Of a stretch of 64,000 bases of DNA, positions 33,401-48,400 are shown one piece after another; positions within the stretch are counted from its first letter, which is position 1; every line of letters starts with the position of its first letter. Position numbers and translations under genes: made by a program. The stretch comes from Ciona intestinalis. Taxonomy: Eukaryota > Chordata > Ascidiacea > Phlebobranchia > Cionidae. The notes beneath the pieces were generated by a model. That model was given only the letters and a program-made list of their open reading frames with translations, searched no databases and was not told the origin of the DNA. The DNA is taken from NCBI RefSeq assembly GCF_000224145.3, contig NW_004190468.2:44050-108049 (forward strand), given 5' to 3'.

Positions 33401-36400
33401 AAATACAAAGGTCAAAAATATCATAGCTTTAAATAAGAAAACAGATTGTAAACGCAGCAAGCGCCACAAGAACAAGAAAGGTCATTGTTAAGATAAAACA
33501 CCCCATTTGTTGTGGAAACCCTTATCGATTATAGCCAAGAAAATTGGATTAATCTCATTCCGCTTTAAAAGCGTTTCATAACAAACACTGTAACTCTATG
33601 GGTTGGTGACGTAGTATCAAAAGAGCAAATACGATTTGTGTCTAATAACAACAAGCAATGCTGCTTTTTAGTCTGAACTTGTTTACAGAAATGACAATGA
33701 AGGTTTGGCGCATAGTTAAGAAGTAAATAAAAATTCGCCGACTCGGCATTGCGATTAGGCACGTACAGAAGAGCATATATGTATGTATCAATGCATGTAT
33801 CAACAATACTATAAGCTTAGACTTGCCGGAGCGGGGTACGATTTAGATTCAGATAATATAATATTTGTTACAATATTTATTTTATTCATTGCAACGGTGG
33901 ACCAGTCAAAGTTCAATCTTTTTTGTTGTTGTATGGGCAATTATAACGACTGAAGATAACGTCTTTTGAAAGATATATGGGTAAACAGAAATAAATAATA
34001 CATGGATTGTTATAATAGAAATGTCGAAGATAAAAACGATTTTGCAAAACTGAAATACATTGGCGTCAATTCGAAGTTGGTTTTTAAGGTTCATATAATT
34101 TTTATTAAAATGTTCAAAAAGTATATAAATGTGTACGAAATAGGATTTCACAACTTTCATTTTTTGACCAACAATGGAGATTTATGTTAATAACATCAAG
34201 TACACATATCGAGCATATGCGCCGCTCGGCAGCGCGTAGAAGCCTCACAGGCGACACAGTTCCATGCAGCACTTTGAACACTTCATTCCAACATTTTCAT
34301 TCCGCAACTCAAATGCCTCCCACCGCTTTCAGCTTTTTGGTGATGTTGTCGACTTGACTTCTAACTAAATTTCAAGTTATGAAATAATACAAACTGCGTA
34401 CCGCGCTCCATGCACTCTTGCGCCACCGGTGAGCACCAGGACAGGTCATGGTTCTGCAGGGTTCGATCTCCACCGGCTTGAGAATGACGTTGCAACGATG
34501 TTTGTACGTTGACCGTCCATCCGACATCACACAATACACGTTCCTCAATCGTCGACCACCGTTGCAAGTTTTCGAGCACTGTATAGATTTGGATAAGTGG
34601 TTGTAGTGTTTTATATATATCATTGCTTTCTAGTGTTCTTTTAGTATAGTTTGACCGTTAAAAACACAGCCAGTAAGTTGAGACAAGCTATGGGTGAAAT
34701 TATATACGTAACTCCCAGTTAAATGTGATTTTAAACATAAGTATAGTAAGCATATACCTTTCCCCAACGTCCACGTTTCCACCTTGGACAAGCATCAGCG
34801 TTGCAGAGTTGTATACTTGGTGGTGGATCCAGTGAATCGCAATCAGCTTTTGCACTGTGGGGTGAATAACATACCACAGCTCGCTTCTGTGTTCCGCCTC
34901 CGCATGTACTGGAACACTAAAAATGTATTGAATTTAAATAGAAATTTAATATTGGTATGGTCTCGACCAAGGTCTATAACAACTGTAGCCATATAGGGTT
35001 TTATAATTACCTGAGACCACGGCCCTGTTCTCCAGTGTCCAAGTCGAGTTCTGTTTGATTCATAAACTCTTCCTCGGTTGACTACGGTCACTGAGCGGTC
35101 ACGTGGTACATAAGCAAGTCTTGGTCTAACTTCGGGATCGAAAAGACGATTCTGAAACAATATCAAAAATGCATTTTACTATCATCACATCTCTGTGTTA
35201 ACATAGAGGAAAAACTCATCTGGTTTTACAACAACAGGCTGTGTTATTGAACAACATATGCAAAGGTATCATACATGTGGCCGTATTTAACAGTCGCAAG
35301 TATCATTTGGCTTTTTTGATAAGACCATAAGCTTTATATTTGGTTTTACCTTTCTCCTTGCTAGTGTATTTACTGGTTCAGTTGTACTTGATACACTAGT
35401 GGTTGGTTCATTTGTGGTGGTAGCTGTTGTAGTTGTAGCAGTTGTGGTAGTTGCTGATGTTGTGGTTGATGTGGTTGTAGAAGTTGTTGTGGTTGTAGAA
35501 GTTGTGGTTGTTGTTGTAGTTGGACACGGAGCTGACGAACAAATTTCATCTTCAGAGGGTTTATCCTGTGGCAAGCAATGTTGTCCATCATCTTGATAAC
35601 GACCATTGTAAAGGCATCGAACGTAACGAGTACGGGTTCCACCATCGCAGCTGACTGAACACTAAGATATCGACAACATTATTTTTCCATTATTCCACAC
35701 CAAAACAACTTATGTTATTACAAATGTGTCTTACCTCTGTCCAAACTCCCGTCCGCCAAGTTCCATGACACGGACTATCTTCACAAGTCTCCCTCGCCGC
35801 CGGTCTGCTCTCGGATGAACCGCATTCTTCCTCAGGAGCAACAACGTCACTTCGGATGAGACGACAACTGACGTATCTCTCCCTGACACCACTTCCACAA
35901 GATGACGAGCACTTTAGGAAAAAATATTTAATACAAAGAATTTGACCTCATTTATTCTTATAACAATATCTTACTGGAGTCCAAGATCCAGTTCTCCAAC
36001 GAGCATTCTCGCGGCGACGGTTAACAATCATTATTCCTGAATCTGAATTCAAAGCTCCGTACATTTGTTGTAAAGGTGCGACTTCCGTTGTCGTAGTGGT
36101 GGTTGGTGGAACTGTGGTAGGTTCTGCAAGCAAAACGTGTAAGTTTGTATCTCTATATTAATAAAGACACTGTTGAAGTGCTTTGACATTGTGATTGCGG
36201 GTGACAAAGATCGTTAGATATTTCAGTTATCGCAACGAGTCGTACATGTCATATGTGTATAAAATCACCTGGTAATGTTGTCAAAGCAAACGCCTCTCTT
36301 TCAGCTAATCCTCGTGACACGATAGATGGGAATCCATCGTTGTCATAAGTTCGTGATATCCTCGATACGTCACATGCTCGTTGTGCATAGCATGCTCGGG

Positions 36401-39400
36401 TATCGGGTCTCAAAAGAGCAGTGTTGCACAATCCATCGTCGACTGCGGTGGATGCGTGGTCAACACAGCGGTACAAACGAACTGATGTTCCTTCGCCGCA
36501 CGTCACGGAACACTAAAATCGAAGAAAACAGCTCTTAGGTGAAAAATTGACACTTGTCCTATCGTTATGCTTCTCCTGTGGTCTTAGCATGCAGTGCAGG
36601 TAAGCAGAGTCAAAGAAAATATTATTTTCGCGTACCGGTCCCCAGTTGTCGTAAGACCAGGTAGGGCAGTCATGGTTCGAACACAAAGTAGTGGTCGGTG
36701 GTTTACGCTGTCGACTACATTCGTTGTTCGGCCTCACAACTCCTCGTATCGCGCACCACACACGACGATGACGTACACCCGATCCGCATGTCGCCATGCA
36801 CTGTGACGTAATCAAACGATTGTTACAACGATTACTCACAGGCAGGTAGGCGATGAACGGCGACAACTTACCGGTGAAAAGGCAGATACCACCCATTGTG
36901 GACAAGCTACGTTTCCACATGTTCTTGAAACAACTCGTTCGTTATCTTCACATTGAGTAGGATTCAATTCAATTCCCCTGCTATCATGACACACACTACT
37001 GCGGGTCTGACTGCCGCCGCCACAACTCCGTGAGCACTGCAAACAATAGAGCCATTATTTTCGAGTAAACATCTGTTTTTCCAAAGCAAATTGAAATGCA
37101 ATCCACAATTGCCATTGGGCTCTCTTATCCCTAGTTTACCATACAACACGCGGCATATATTGCCGGTTAAATCTTTTTTAGAAGTTAATACTTTTTACCA
37201 GCGCTTGTTGTGCTATGTTTTTGTGTATTCACCGCGAGATAGTAAAGTTTATAAACACAAAACACAACTGCGATCGTAAACCAAACGCAGCAAAGCATAT
37301 TCGTAATCGACCCTCACCTCTCCCCATTCTCCGTATGTCCAGCGGGTTGAAAGACAATCTCCTTCACACGAACTTACACCTCCAGGTTTCGGTTGTGGAC
37401 ACAAACTATCGCTGACTGTCTCTACCACGTGATTGCTACGATGAATGCGATTGGCTGGGACATTTGTTACCTTAAATAAGGGAAAGGCATAAAAGCTGAA
37501 ATCTTAATTTTCATCGAACCTCTTGGGGTCTATTTAATTTAAACTATAGTTAAATACATGCATAGTAGGGTAGGAAAGATGGGACACCTTTTCATTCTAT
37601 TTTCTCTTTCCACCAGGTAGATATTTTAAAGAAATATAAGACCGTATTCTGGCGAATTCCATAGACCATCTTTATATCTTTATATGTTTAAAACACGTCC
37701 AGAAATTTTAATATTACGTGCTAAAGGTACCGCGTCTTCCGCCATTCTCACTATATTTTAAATAGACCGAAAATTTAGAAAGATGTACATTATTAACTAA
37801 CCTTTCTACATTCAAACTCCAAATGAGTTGTTCCACGGCCACACCGCACAGAGCACTCAGAAGGCTTTGGATGCCACCTATAACGCACGATGTTATAAAT
37901 AACTAACATTTCATTGTACAGTATGTATATCACGTCTTCACTTACGTGAACTGACATCTTGTATTACATGGTCGTATAATAGTGCTTGGTTTTGGAAGAT
38001 GATTACATTTGCGGTCAGAAACTATCTGTTGGTCAGATCGCACGCACATTATCTAAAACAAACGTGAAATTACTCCTTGTTTAATTAACTTTCTCCAAAT
38101 TGCAAATGCGGTAACTTTTAATCGCATCAACAGTTTAAGTTACACCGCTTTAAAGATAAAAATCTTAAAGTTTTGAAGAAAACGTGAACAAACCTTTCCT
38201 TTGGTTTTCCCGTCGCACAATCTGCTGCAAGGACTCCAAGGTCCATGTGGATCCCATCTATATGATAACCTGTCTCTTACGGGAATGTTGTACCGGTAGT
38301 TTATATTTGGCGGCATTAAATCTCCAGCAGATAAAACCTGAAAATGCAAACTGGTTTAGTTGGCCGACTATACGACAGCAAACCAAACGCATTAACACAC
38401 ACAACCATAGAAATCTTACTTCAACTATGATGTCAATTTCTATCGCTTTACTGCAGTTGATTTTTTCAATGGCGGTGTCTGTTCCTGTATAGTCACACTG
38501 GTAAAGTGGTCCTCTGTTATTTTTATTATTCCTCTTGTGTATTTTGTGTTTATTTTTCATAACACTCCGGTTTCCGTTCAGAATATAATTACCACGGCTA
38601 TCTCGTAAAGCTGAAATTGTTGTAATGAATTAAATGTTAAAATTGCGCATATAAAAGTAAAACCACGATTTATTAATTCAGGCTCAAAGTTTCTAAGTAA
38701 TATTGTACACGAAGGGTCTTTGTATTAAATCACAGGACCTGCATTTTGTCACATTAAACATCTTACACGATAAAATATAAAAGAAACTTTGGCTTACCGA
38801 GGTAATTAAAGTCATCCGCGTCACCACTGTATGAACGCTGCATGATCACAATGTTGTTTGCACCTGCTGGTATGATCACCACTCGATTGTAACCGATGTT
38901 GTAACCTGTATTATAACTTCCTTGCACCGTTCTGCATGCACTGTTGTCTCCGTTACAAATCCCACATTCGTCAACTGTCGTCCGTGAATTTAACACGTGA
39001 TCACACCCTGCCATCTGATTGGATAAAACAAAGTAATGAACAATGTACGTATGATGTGGCGATTGCTAATAATTTATATATACGTTACCTTGCATACACC
39101 TTCAACGCAAATATCGTTGGTATCTGGACCACATGGTGTCCCGTTGATTACTTTGGGTTTGAGAACATACCATGGTACAGCGTATTGGTCATCTGATTTC
39201 ACTTGACAAATTAATTTGCACCGATCCTAAAAATCAACACAATGCTCCAGGTTAGAAAAGACAATGTTTCGAATTATAATTAATATTTTTATAACAATCG
39301 TGGCTTTCACACACCTGAAGTAAAATACCGTCGTATTTCGGAATCCATTCAGCATTTGGTGCGATTCCTCTGATTCGATGTCTGTGATGACGTGCCCAAT

Positions 39401-42400
39401 TGTTGTACGCTGCGCACTGTTCGGCGCGAAAGTCGCTATCCACGGAACATTCCTTTAAAGTTGAGTAAGCACGTTAATTAATAGGATTACAAGCCATACT
39501 TGCAGTTAGTAAACGTGCTTACCTGAAAGTTGCATGGACGGAACTTCTTTCTCTTTCCGGTACAGTACCTTCCACCATACCGCGGCCTAAAAAGAACTTT
39601 GCATAAGTAAAGAATAATTAGCTTAGATTAAAAGCGGCATGTTGACCAGTTCACCCAAAAGAAGCTTTAGCGTGGAATTTGCGAAGTGCCCCAGGTCTCA
39701 ACCCGCGGCTGTAAGGACCACACTAAAACTGAAGATCATAATCGGATTTCACCATTGAAAACGGCGAGAATAAATTATTTTTACCGGGATTTATTTTAAT
39801 AGCTCAATAATGCGGCTATCACTAATCTTGTAATGAGGGATTACATATCAGGCTTTATCCCGCGCTTGATTTCAAATACCTGTAAGTGTACATTAACCTG
39901 ACTTCGCACGCGGATTTCTATAAAAGACAAATCTTTTAAAAGAAGGTTGGAGAAACCGCCGGAATTCGCGGCATTACTTAACTATGCGTACAGGAGAAAA
40001 TGCACCAGCGCATCTTAGCCAGACAAGATTATTTGTTAGTTCATGACGCAATCACAACAATAGTTTTATTCTTACTTTGGGCTATCGCATTTTCGGGTTG
40101 CACTTTTGATACCACCTCCACACCTTCTAGAACATTCGCCAAATCGGCTCCACTCCCCCCAATTCCCATCAACAGGCACACGGTGACGATCCTCTGGCAC
40201 GCAATGACCGCGTTGACACCACTGTCAAGTTAACCAGACATTACGATCAATAATAAAGTAACTTAAATTGAACAATTTAATTAAAAACCTTCATGATTTA
40301 CACGGTTTGGTCCTACATAGTTCAAACCAAAGGTAGAAACGTTATCTCTAAATAACTTACCATCTTTTGTTTTCCATCTCCGCAGCTTGTACCGTCCGCC
40401 CATGGCACATGAGGTGTTCGACATCCGTGGCTCCGGTTTTGGTTTATACACCACAGTCTCTGACACGTGTTTTGAAACTAAAAAAATATGACCAAATTTA
40501 CCATTGTTCAAAAGTTGAGTCAAAATAAATATCAACAATGTTTTTAGGAGAATGGTCCGTTAAAAATTAATTTAACCAAACTGGACCAATAAGAGAAGAC
40601 GCGGAACACATAAAAAGCCATCTCTCAGTGGAATAGTTTTGGTTCGTGCTATATAATTTAAACAAATGGCGTTGGTGGCAACTTCCGTTGGAAGGTAATA
40701 CAATAGAATTCGATTCAGTGACTGGCAGTGGAGCGGGGACCAACGTCAATTCGGGTAATACTCTATACGCTACTGCTTTGATGTGCAACAGTGTATATTA
40801 TATAGACGGTGGTATAACCTCAAACATACATTGTCTTTTGATTTCTTTCTTTCAAAGCACTGAAATAAAGGCAGCATATTCTTTTGTAAAATCATTTCTT
40901 ACCATAAAGTCACAGTGGCGAACACCAGATCCATACACGAAGCTGCATTGTGCATTGGCATCAAACACTTGACCAGGTTCAGTAGTTGGTAATGACAGTA
41001 CCCTTTGTGGTGGTTCGTCCAGCAAGCATTGGCCGTTACCGTTGCTGAAATAACACTTTATTTTATGCGTAATATTTACGCACGCTGAGTCACATAACCC
41101 CTCGCTATTTTCAAGAGTTGCAATGTTAACGATTTGAGTTGTAACCTAAACATGTCTGAATACCAAAGGATGAATCGTGAAGTGTTAACAGAGTTTTGGG
41201 GTTGTTTATTTTTGCGAAGAGCGGCACACCTTTGTCCATCGTCGGGTTTGACGGCTTGGCGAAACTATTTCAGGTTAAAAGAGAAATACTTAGAATGCCT
41301 TGAATGCCTGTCTTCGTTAGTCAGTATCTTTTACAAGGTTTGAGAACAAAGGAATCTCTTTTTTAGTATTAAGTTTAACACTCTTTCTAAAAACATATAC
41401 GCATTGGCTCAGGGTCACGTCGGCAAACAGAGGTTTTACTTTTTCGGGCAAAAACCCTAAAGGGCCTGGCAGAAGCAGTCACAAATTGGAAGATAGATCT
41501 ACGCGGCGATTTGTCGCTTAGCTCTATGCTATTTGCAAATGGAACTGGAGCGAAGAGGTTATGTGGGGCACGGATGCGTCCCCATGCAGCTTACAGCTAA
41601 AACAATGGGCGCTTGGGTGCGATGTACAAAACCTCAAGCCACCCATGCCGATAACATATAAGGAAACTAAAGACAAGGGTTCGCTCGATTGGGTGAATGT
41701 TTGTTTATACGCCGGGCCGCCGGCTTGTTAGATGCGGTATTACCCAAGCTTAGCAGTTCACAAACAATGCTAAACCTCGCCTAGCTACGGTTGACTTCGT
41801 CGAACAACAGTCATGACAATTCAACAGTCGACGGTCGTCGAACAACAGTCATGACAATTCAACAGTCGACAGTTGTTCAAGTATTTACCCGACTATCTTT
41901 AACACGGGAACATCCGTTCTTCCCAGGAAAGATAAAAGTTAAAAGAAACCTTGGGTAGCGGACTAAGGCGCCCAGATAATGCTTCATTTTAAAGGACTGC
42001 GATTGTCCGAATCATCATCTACTTAACGATCAAAGCAAAGCATTCAGAATCAAAATTGCGTGGAGAAGATAGTAGAGTGGTTTATAATATATGACCGACA
42101 GCATTATTGGGTCGACGTGTTTAGACGCCACTGCCATTGTTTGCTATGTACTCAATATAAAGATGAGGACTCACGTATGACCAAAACAGACAACGATTTC
42201 GATTTAAAGACCGGTTAGAAAGCATTGTGTCTCTATTAAAGGACACCGTTTACTGTAAATAACGCACATGATTCTCAAACTTCCGGAATTCACTGAAAGA
42301 CGAAATGTGAGTCATAAAAATGTGCGAGTTTCGACTTACTCTAAAAAGCTTGTGATATATTTGGCACTGCACTTTGACCACGACCACGGGTGGGCGTTGT

Positions 42401-45400
42401 TGTCCAGTGTTGGCGACATGACGTTAAGTCCAACAGTCGCACCTCTCGCATCTAAGCACTTGTCGTTGTTATCATGCGGGGCGTTGAATCTGCGTATCGA
42501 AAAATTTATTAACGATTTTTTCTCATCTGCGGAAAGCCCATCCTCACCGTTCACACGTCACATTGCATATGACGTCATCATCATGCAGCATGCTGAATCT
42601 GCATCGGTAGTCCCGACATGCGGTTAGGTATAAACATGCAGAAGAATTTACTTTGAATGGGTTACTTTGAAAGTGAAAACTAAAATAGGTTACTCTGACA
42701 TGTTTACGAGGTGCGTTATTAGTCGGCGAGTTCTGCAGTGACAGAACTGATTAGTAGGTTTACATGAAGAATTACAGTTACGGGCGAACAACCAAACACA
42801 AGAGTTCAGTCGCTATATTTGTTTATAAACAAGCTAATGGTTGGGTGAGGGTCAAAAGTTGGAAAGCTCGTGCATCATAAAAACGAACTTACTCGTGCCC
42901 GATCTCATGGGCGATGGTGAAGGCCGTACTCAACCCATTATCTTCGTTAATCGAACAGCTTTTACGAAGATCACACATCGTACCCAATTCGGCCAACCCT
43001 GTTAAACAGATTGACTGGTTAAATTTTTATTTAGTTTTGGGTTAGTACAAGCACAAATATTCGTAACTTCTTCAAAATATTTTTAAAAAAAGCTTTTACT
43101 GCCCAGCAGTTAAGTAGTAAGTTTATTTTTTATTTAAAATTTGTTTACTGATTACACGACAAAGTAAATTAACGGTTGTAAAATTCGTCGCTTTTATTGC
43201 TGCACTTGCCATTGGTATTGGCATGTCTCCACGCATCGCTACAATCAAACAGGGTTTTGACGCGGAACGTCGCCAAAGGTCAAATGTTGTTGTAGTCGAG
43301 GTGGAAAAGTAAGGGACAGGTGGCACGTTTGTCCCTGCAGCGACTGGACAGGTAATTTGCCCCCAAAAATGGCTGCGTGCCACACATCACTTAATTAAAT
43401 AAGATCCCAACACTTTTTTAATAAGTCCGTGGCCCAGCCGGGTGTGTAAGCTGCAGAAGGTATTAAAAGCCGAATTCAATAATGCCAACCAGCATGGATA
43501 ACTAAGGCCCGGTCAGGCGTGGGTCGCTACAAGGTGGCTCGAGTGGAATTAAAACGGTAACCTGAAACGACGGACCATCTGAATCCGACCCAACACGAGT
43601 TTAAGTAATGTCGTTAGCAGGGAAGCTAACAACTAAGCGAGGTACATTGGAAACTTAAAATAAACCGGCTGCGTCTGTCAGCGTGGATAAGATTACATTT
43701 TTCCATGCCAAACCGAGAATCTAGGATAATCGGATTTAAAGTGTAAGCGTGGATGTGGGAAGTTGCCATGGGTGGATTACAAGCGATTTCGTCACATCAA
43801 TGAATTAAAGACAAAGAAAGTCGGAAAAGATAAAACCGATTTGACTTATTTAACTTTATCCTCTCGAAATATTTTATGCGGTAATTCGTTGGCATGCCTA
43901 GATGGCATTGAGATTTATTGCGGTAGGAAGCAAGTTACGACTTCCGATGCCGTGCCGTCCATTACCTAGTTGACCTACGACCTCAGCAAAACATTGGCAC
44001 ATTAGCGTTACGGCTCGTCAGTAATAACGCTACTTATACACTAGGCATCGCAGGTATGAGGGCTTAGCTGCAACAAATACGTATTGTCAGCTAATATAAG
44101 TTGGACCAGCAGCTTGACTGGCACAGCACGACAAAATGTCAGCGTAACTATACACTTAATGAGCCCGGATTTTGGTATGGTTGTATCGAACGACATCAAG
44201 ATAATGACCGTTTGAAGTGATTATGCTGATCAGATCGTTATAAAAATACGCAGTGCCGGATGTTTTGCTGGACCTTTTATAACTTTGAAGTTTGTAGCAC
44301 ATATATAAGTTCTTATCGGAAGCAAATGCCAAGTTTTCCCGGCACGGAAGTCTGACTGTGAATGGTATTGCTCCCAACGTAGATGGCAGATCAAACACTA
44401 AGTTTCGATCAAAACACTTCCCAGGTCGGGACAACGGGGTAAATATAGAGATTTAAGCGACGCCCCTTCCGGTATTGCCGGTATTGTACACAGTAGCCGG
44501 TAAGACCACACCCACAGTCCACTGATATCACTTTAAGTAGGAATTTTAAGTTACGACTTACCAAGTGTGTCGCACACAGAGTTTGATCTGCAGATGTCTT
44601 GCCTGCGAAAAAAGAAAGATTTATAAACATGAAGTAAGCGGAAACCCACAATAGGCTGGTTGCTGCGCATTCTTTTCGAGATGAATAGCTTTTGTCATTT
44701 CGATTTTGCGGTGAACATTGGTGAAAATTGCTGGGTCGCCGAACAGAGGCGAGATGTAGGAACACGTTTGAATTGTGATCTCTATCTGTACATTTGATTG
44801 ACAGCTTAATAGCGGATCTGAAAGCGCGCACCGTTTCTACTTGATTGTGGAAGAAATTTCCGCGCACAGTCATGTTACGTATGAAAGCTGTCATTTCGCA
44901 AACTTCCTCGATCTAATATTTCATTCCTATACGTTAGACGTGATGAAATGTCAAGCGAGAAACTTTATACTCCATCTTGCGAACAAGAGTCACTGCGCAA
45001 GTACTTCTGCTGCGGGTGGTCTATGTGCGCACTTGGCTAAGGAAACATGCACCTGGGGACGTTTATTCCACAAGGCGATGTAATAAACTTAACAAAAACA
45101 CTTTATAATATTTATGTATCGGAACTTATTAAAGCTGTCGCGACGGTAAACACGACTTTCTGGCGCAAAAGATTAAAACATAAATGGTTCTGAGTCACGG
45201 GTAACTGGATATAACACAAATCTCAAAGGCGCCAATCTCCAACACCACGGTTATTAACCTGTATGCCATAAATGCTAAAGGTAATGGGTGATTTAGTGTG
45301 GGGCTACCGGTACAAATACAACCTTTTTCAAGATGCCAATAACCTGGGGTAAACTCTATTACGCGAAAGCGACGACAGGCAATTCCAAACAATCCCGTAT

Positions 45401-48400
45401 ATCTGTACATCGTTTTTCTGAGATGCTTTGAAGAGCGTGAATTGTTTGCGTAGCAGCATCCGGGCCGAAAACATAACTTAAAATTCATTCCCTGTTGGCA
45501 CCCATGCCGAGCCCGTGGTGACAGTTCGAAATACCCCAACTCCATGGAGACGTTTACAACGATTTCGGGCGTCGTATGAGGTTTGTATTGCAGCATTGAA
45601 CGGCAAAGAGCATGGAACGCGATATATCAACAGCGACAAAAGAACTGAACGACAGGCACGAAGTTTTTTGTTTAGATGAAAACCATGGAAGCAGTTTTGT
45701 TTTCGCTGCCCTTCTCACGGTATATGTTGTTCACGATGTAAAGATTACAACTGTTGTGTGTGATGACCAAGGGGGCGACTATTGTTCAAGGGGAAGCAGA
45801 TTGTTTTTGGAACGAGCCCTCGAAATCGCCTTGATTTTATAACCACAGCAATGTTGTTTAGAGTCGAGGGGTGTAGAGTAAACGACAAGTACCGAAGTGG
45901 TGAGAACTCTATTGTGGTATTGTACTTGTGTTATGGGCAATCGTGCGACGAATCTAACATGGCATGACCGGACTGGTGAACAAACAAATTTTACATCGGA
46001 ATGTTTTAACAATGTTCTAATTAAAACCAGTGGTAAAACCACCGTGGGCTTCGTAAAGTTTAAGTTGTGGGTATTGAGCAAAGATATGGGGTATGATTAA
46101 TTTCGATTACAAACGTTAATTTTGCGGCAAGGAAAATAATATCGGTTCCGTAAGCAGTCTCTAGATGGCGTAAGTGCGCAACTGTCCTAGGTTTGCCATC
46201 GTGGGTTTGCGGAATTAGTTAAATTTTTGCCTGAAATTACTGTTTCAGCTCTACCGGTTCCGGTAGCCGAGCAAGCCCTATTTTCCGAAGCTGCTACGCG
46301 AATTAGCGGCATGCGGCAGTTGGCAAGTACCACGCATCAATAGCGGCATGTAGTGCTTGATCCTCGGATATGTTGTTGTAAAGAACGAAAACGGATTTGA
46401 AGCAGCCATAGTCGGGATCGCGCAAAATTGAGACGGATGGAGTCACGTGACAAAGGCAAGTGACGAAATTTCAAGGCAGAGTTGTGCCAAGGTGCAGTGA
46501 AGCAAAACATCCCGCATTATATGTTTACTTTAATGAAGTCAGAGGCACCTGCTCGAGCACAACAGACGAATCGCATTCGAAGTCTTATACTAGGTTCAAC
46601 ATCGGGAAAACTAAATTGGATCAGGCGAGGGGAAGACTAACTACCCGATGTAGAATATTAGACCACAGCCAGATCACGTCAAGTGAATCGTAAACAAGCA
46701 AGCTGACATTTTCAAGTGAACATTGGCATTCCTCACATTGTCAGGTCCACTTAAAGCGGCATGACTAATACACATATAAGCACATTGCTTATAGACAAAA
46801 TAAGGACGAAAACTTCAACCCTAAATTGGAAAATATGGTATGTCTATACAACTAGCGGTTTGCCACAAAGGTATAAAGAAATTAATCAAAGTCACGCTCG
46901 TGAAATCAAGTTACAAATGCGCTGAAGGGGTTACCGATTCTCGACACCTACTGATATTAAACTTGCTAATGAATTGGGTGATAAATGAAATTGTCGACGA
47001 GATGAAGGCGCCAAAAAGGCAGCGGTGCCTGACAAACAACAGACGTTCCAAAAATGTGTTAATCCGGTATAGATATTTTTAACTCAACTTGACGTAAAAC
47101 ACTTTTTAATGAATACAAAGTTATTTGAATTTAAATATTGTGCAGTTTTTAAATTGTTTCATCAAATCGTTTAAATGCTGCCAATACCTTTGAGAGCAAG
47201 ATTATTCAACTTTTAAGCAAGATTATTCAGCTGAAATCTACCGAAAAAACTTTGCTATTTGCACGGTCACTGGCTGCAGTTGGGCTGATCGGTGAATTTG
47301 ACCAAAAAAGTTTCTATTTTTGGAGAGTAACTTGGCAATGTTTGAGAGCCCGAAAAGTATCCCTAACCCCTGACCCGCTTATCGCCTACTTCGTGACTAC
47401 AGGTGCAATGCGAGTAGGGTGAGAAAGCTTGTTGATCGGGACAAGGGGCTTGTGATCCATCTCATCGCATGTTTACAAACAAGCGACGATGTTCGCCGCA
47501 GATTAATGAACATTTCACACATTTAGGGACAGGGAGGCCGTTGTTGCTGTTTGCGTAGTGGGTGTGGTCATTTCAGTGAGATAGAGTATATGGAAACGGA
47601 TCATTTATCATAATATGTCCCTTATTCTGGCAGAGAATCACTTGTTTGGCCCTTTCACATCTCCGGTGGCATCGCATCTCATACACGGTAGTATCCTAAA
47701 ATGCTTCACGCGAATTTCGCCAGACCGAACGTGAAAGCCTGCTCGGAAATCTCGGTCCATTACCCACATAAAATATTTATTGTTTTTGATCGACGCCAAG
47801 GTTAATGCACCGTGTGGAATCCCATCCTTCGTATTAACAATACAGAACTGATCATATTCATACCCGCATTCGTAGCAAACCTAATGCTGTTGTAGCAGAT
47901 TAGTTTTATTCATGGCGATTGCAGACAAATGATACGAATGCACCATAAGTGGTAACTAATGATGTGACGAGTTCGACAACTCACCCCGTGATGAGAACTG
48001 AGGTATCATGGTGGTCTGGGTGCGAATCATCCGGGTCGTTCTGTGTGAATTGCCACTCGCAGAAATTACGAAGGCAGGTGTGAGCATCGCGGGCGACACG
48101 TGGTCCGTTCTGCAAAGCAATAACTTCAAAATTGTTGCACATATTGGTAATTATGTAATCTTGCTAACTACAACCTGGACATTTTCGTTTTTTAAGTATG
48201 GAAACGCCACTGGTTATACACCGTATAGTTAAATTACTTTCATATAAGTAGGCGATAACCTCCAATTTGCTTAAGGTAATTTAAGGGGACCTGAAATAAC
48301 AACCTAGATCGGTGAAGGCAATAAACGGCAATTGCGTTGTGGCTGCTGATGTGGTGTAGTCTGAACACGCACATGTATATCGACAATTGAGGTCGAATCA

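Larger units (their letters stand above)
30319..38052 (-). other. ADAMTS exons 19-35: TSR2-TSR15 array
   Basis: Exons 38052-37946, 37877-37802, 37470-37318, 37036-36872, 36800-36636, 36512-36269, 36123-35975, 35911-35735, 35661-35350, 35151-35011, 34916-34758, 34578-34402, 33175-33002, 32861-32691, 32556-32374, 32176-31991, 30555-30319. From exon 22 on, nearly every repeat is cut at the same place: an exon ends in a Trp motif such as WRTGPWSQ and the next begins at Cys (CSSTCGGG). These boundaries are mostly phase 0, so exon gain or loss keeps the frame. Linkers in exons 24, 25 and 27 are Ser/Thr/Pro-rich. A second copy of two of these exons lies at 31554-31372 and 31175-30990. Confidence 0.9.

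Noticed and set aside
35399..35596. Val-rich plus-strand open frame
   Set aside because: Antisense shadow of the ACN (Thr) codon tract in ADAMTS exon 27.
45195..45596. 133-codon minus-strand open frame in ADAMTS intron 6
   Set aside because: Cannot be joined to the neighbouring ADAMTS exons, has no recognisable motif, and lies inside an intron fully accounted for by exons 6 and 7.
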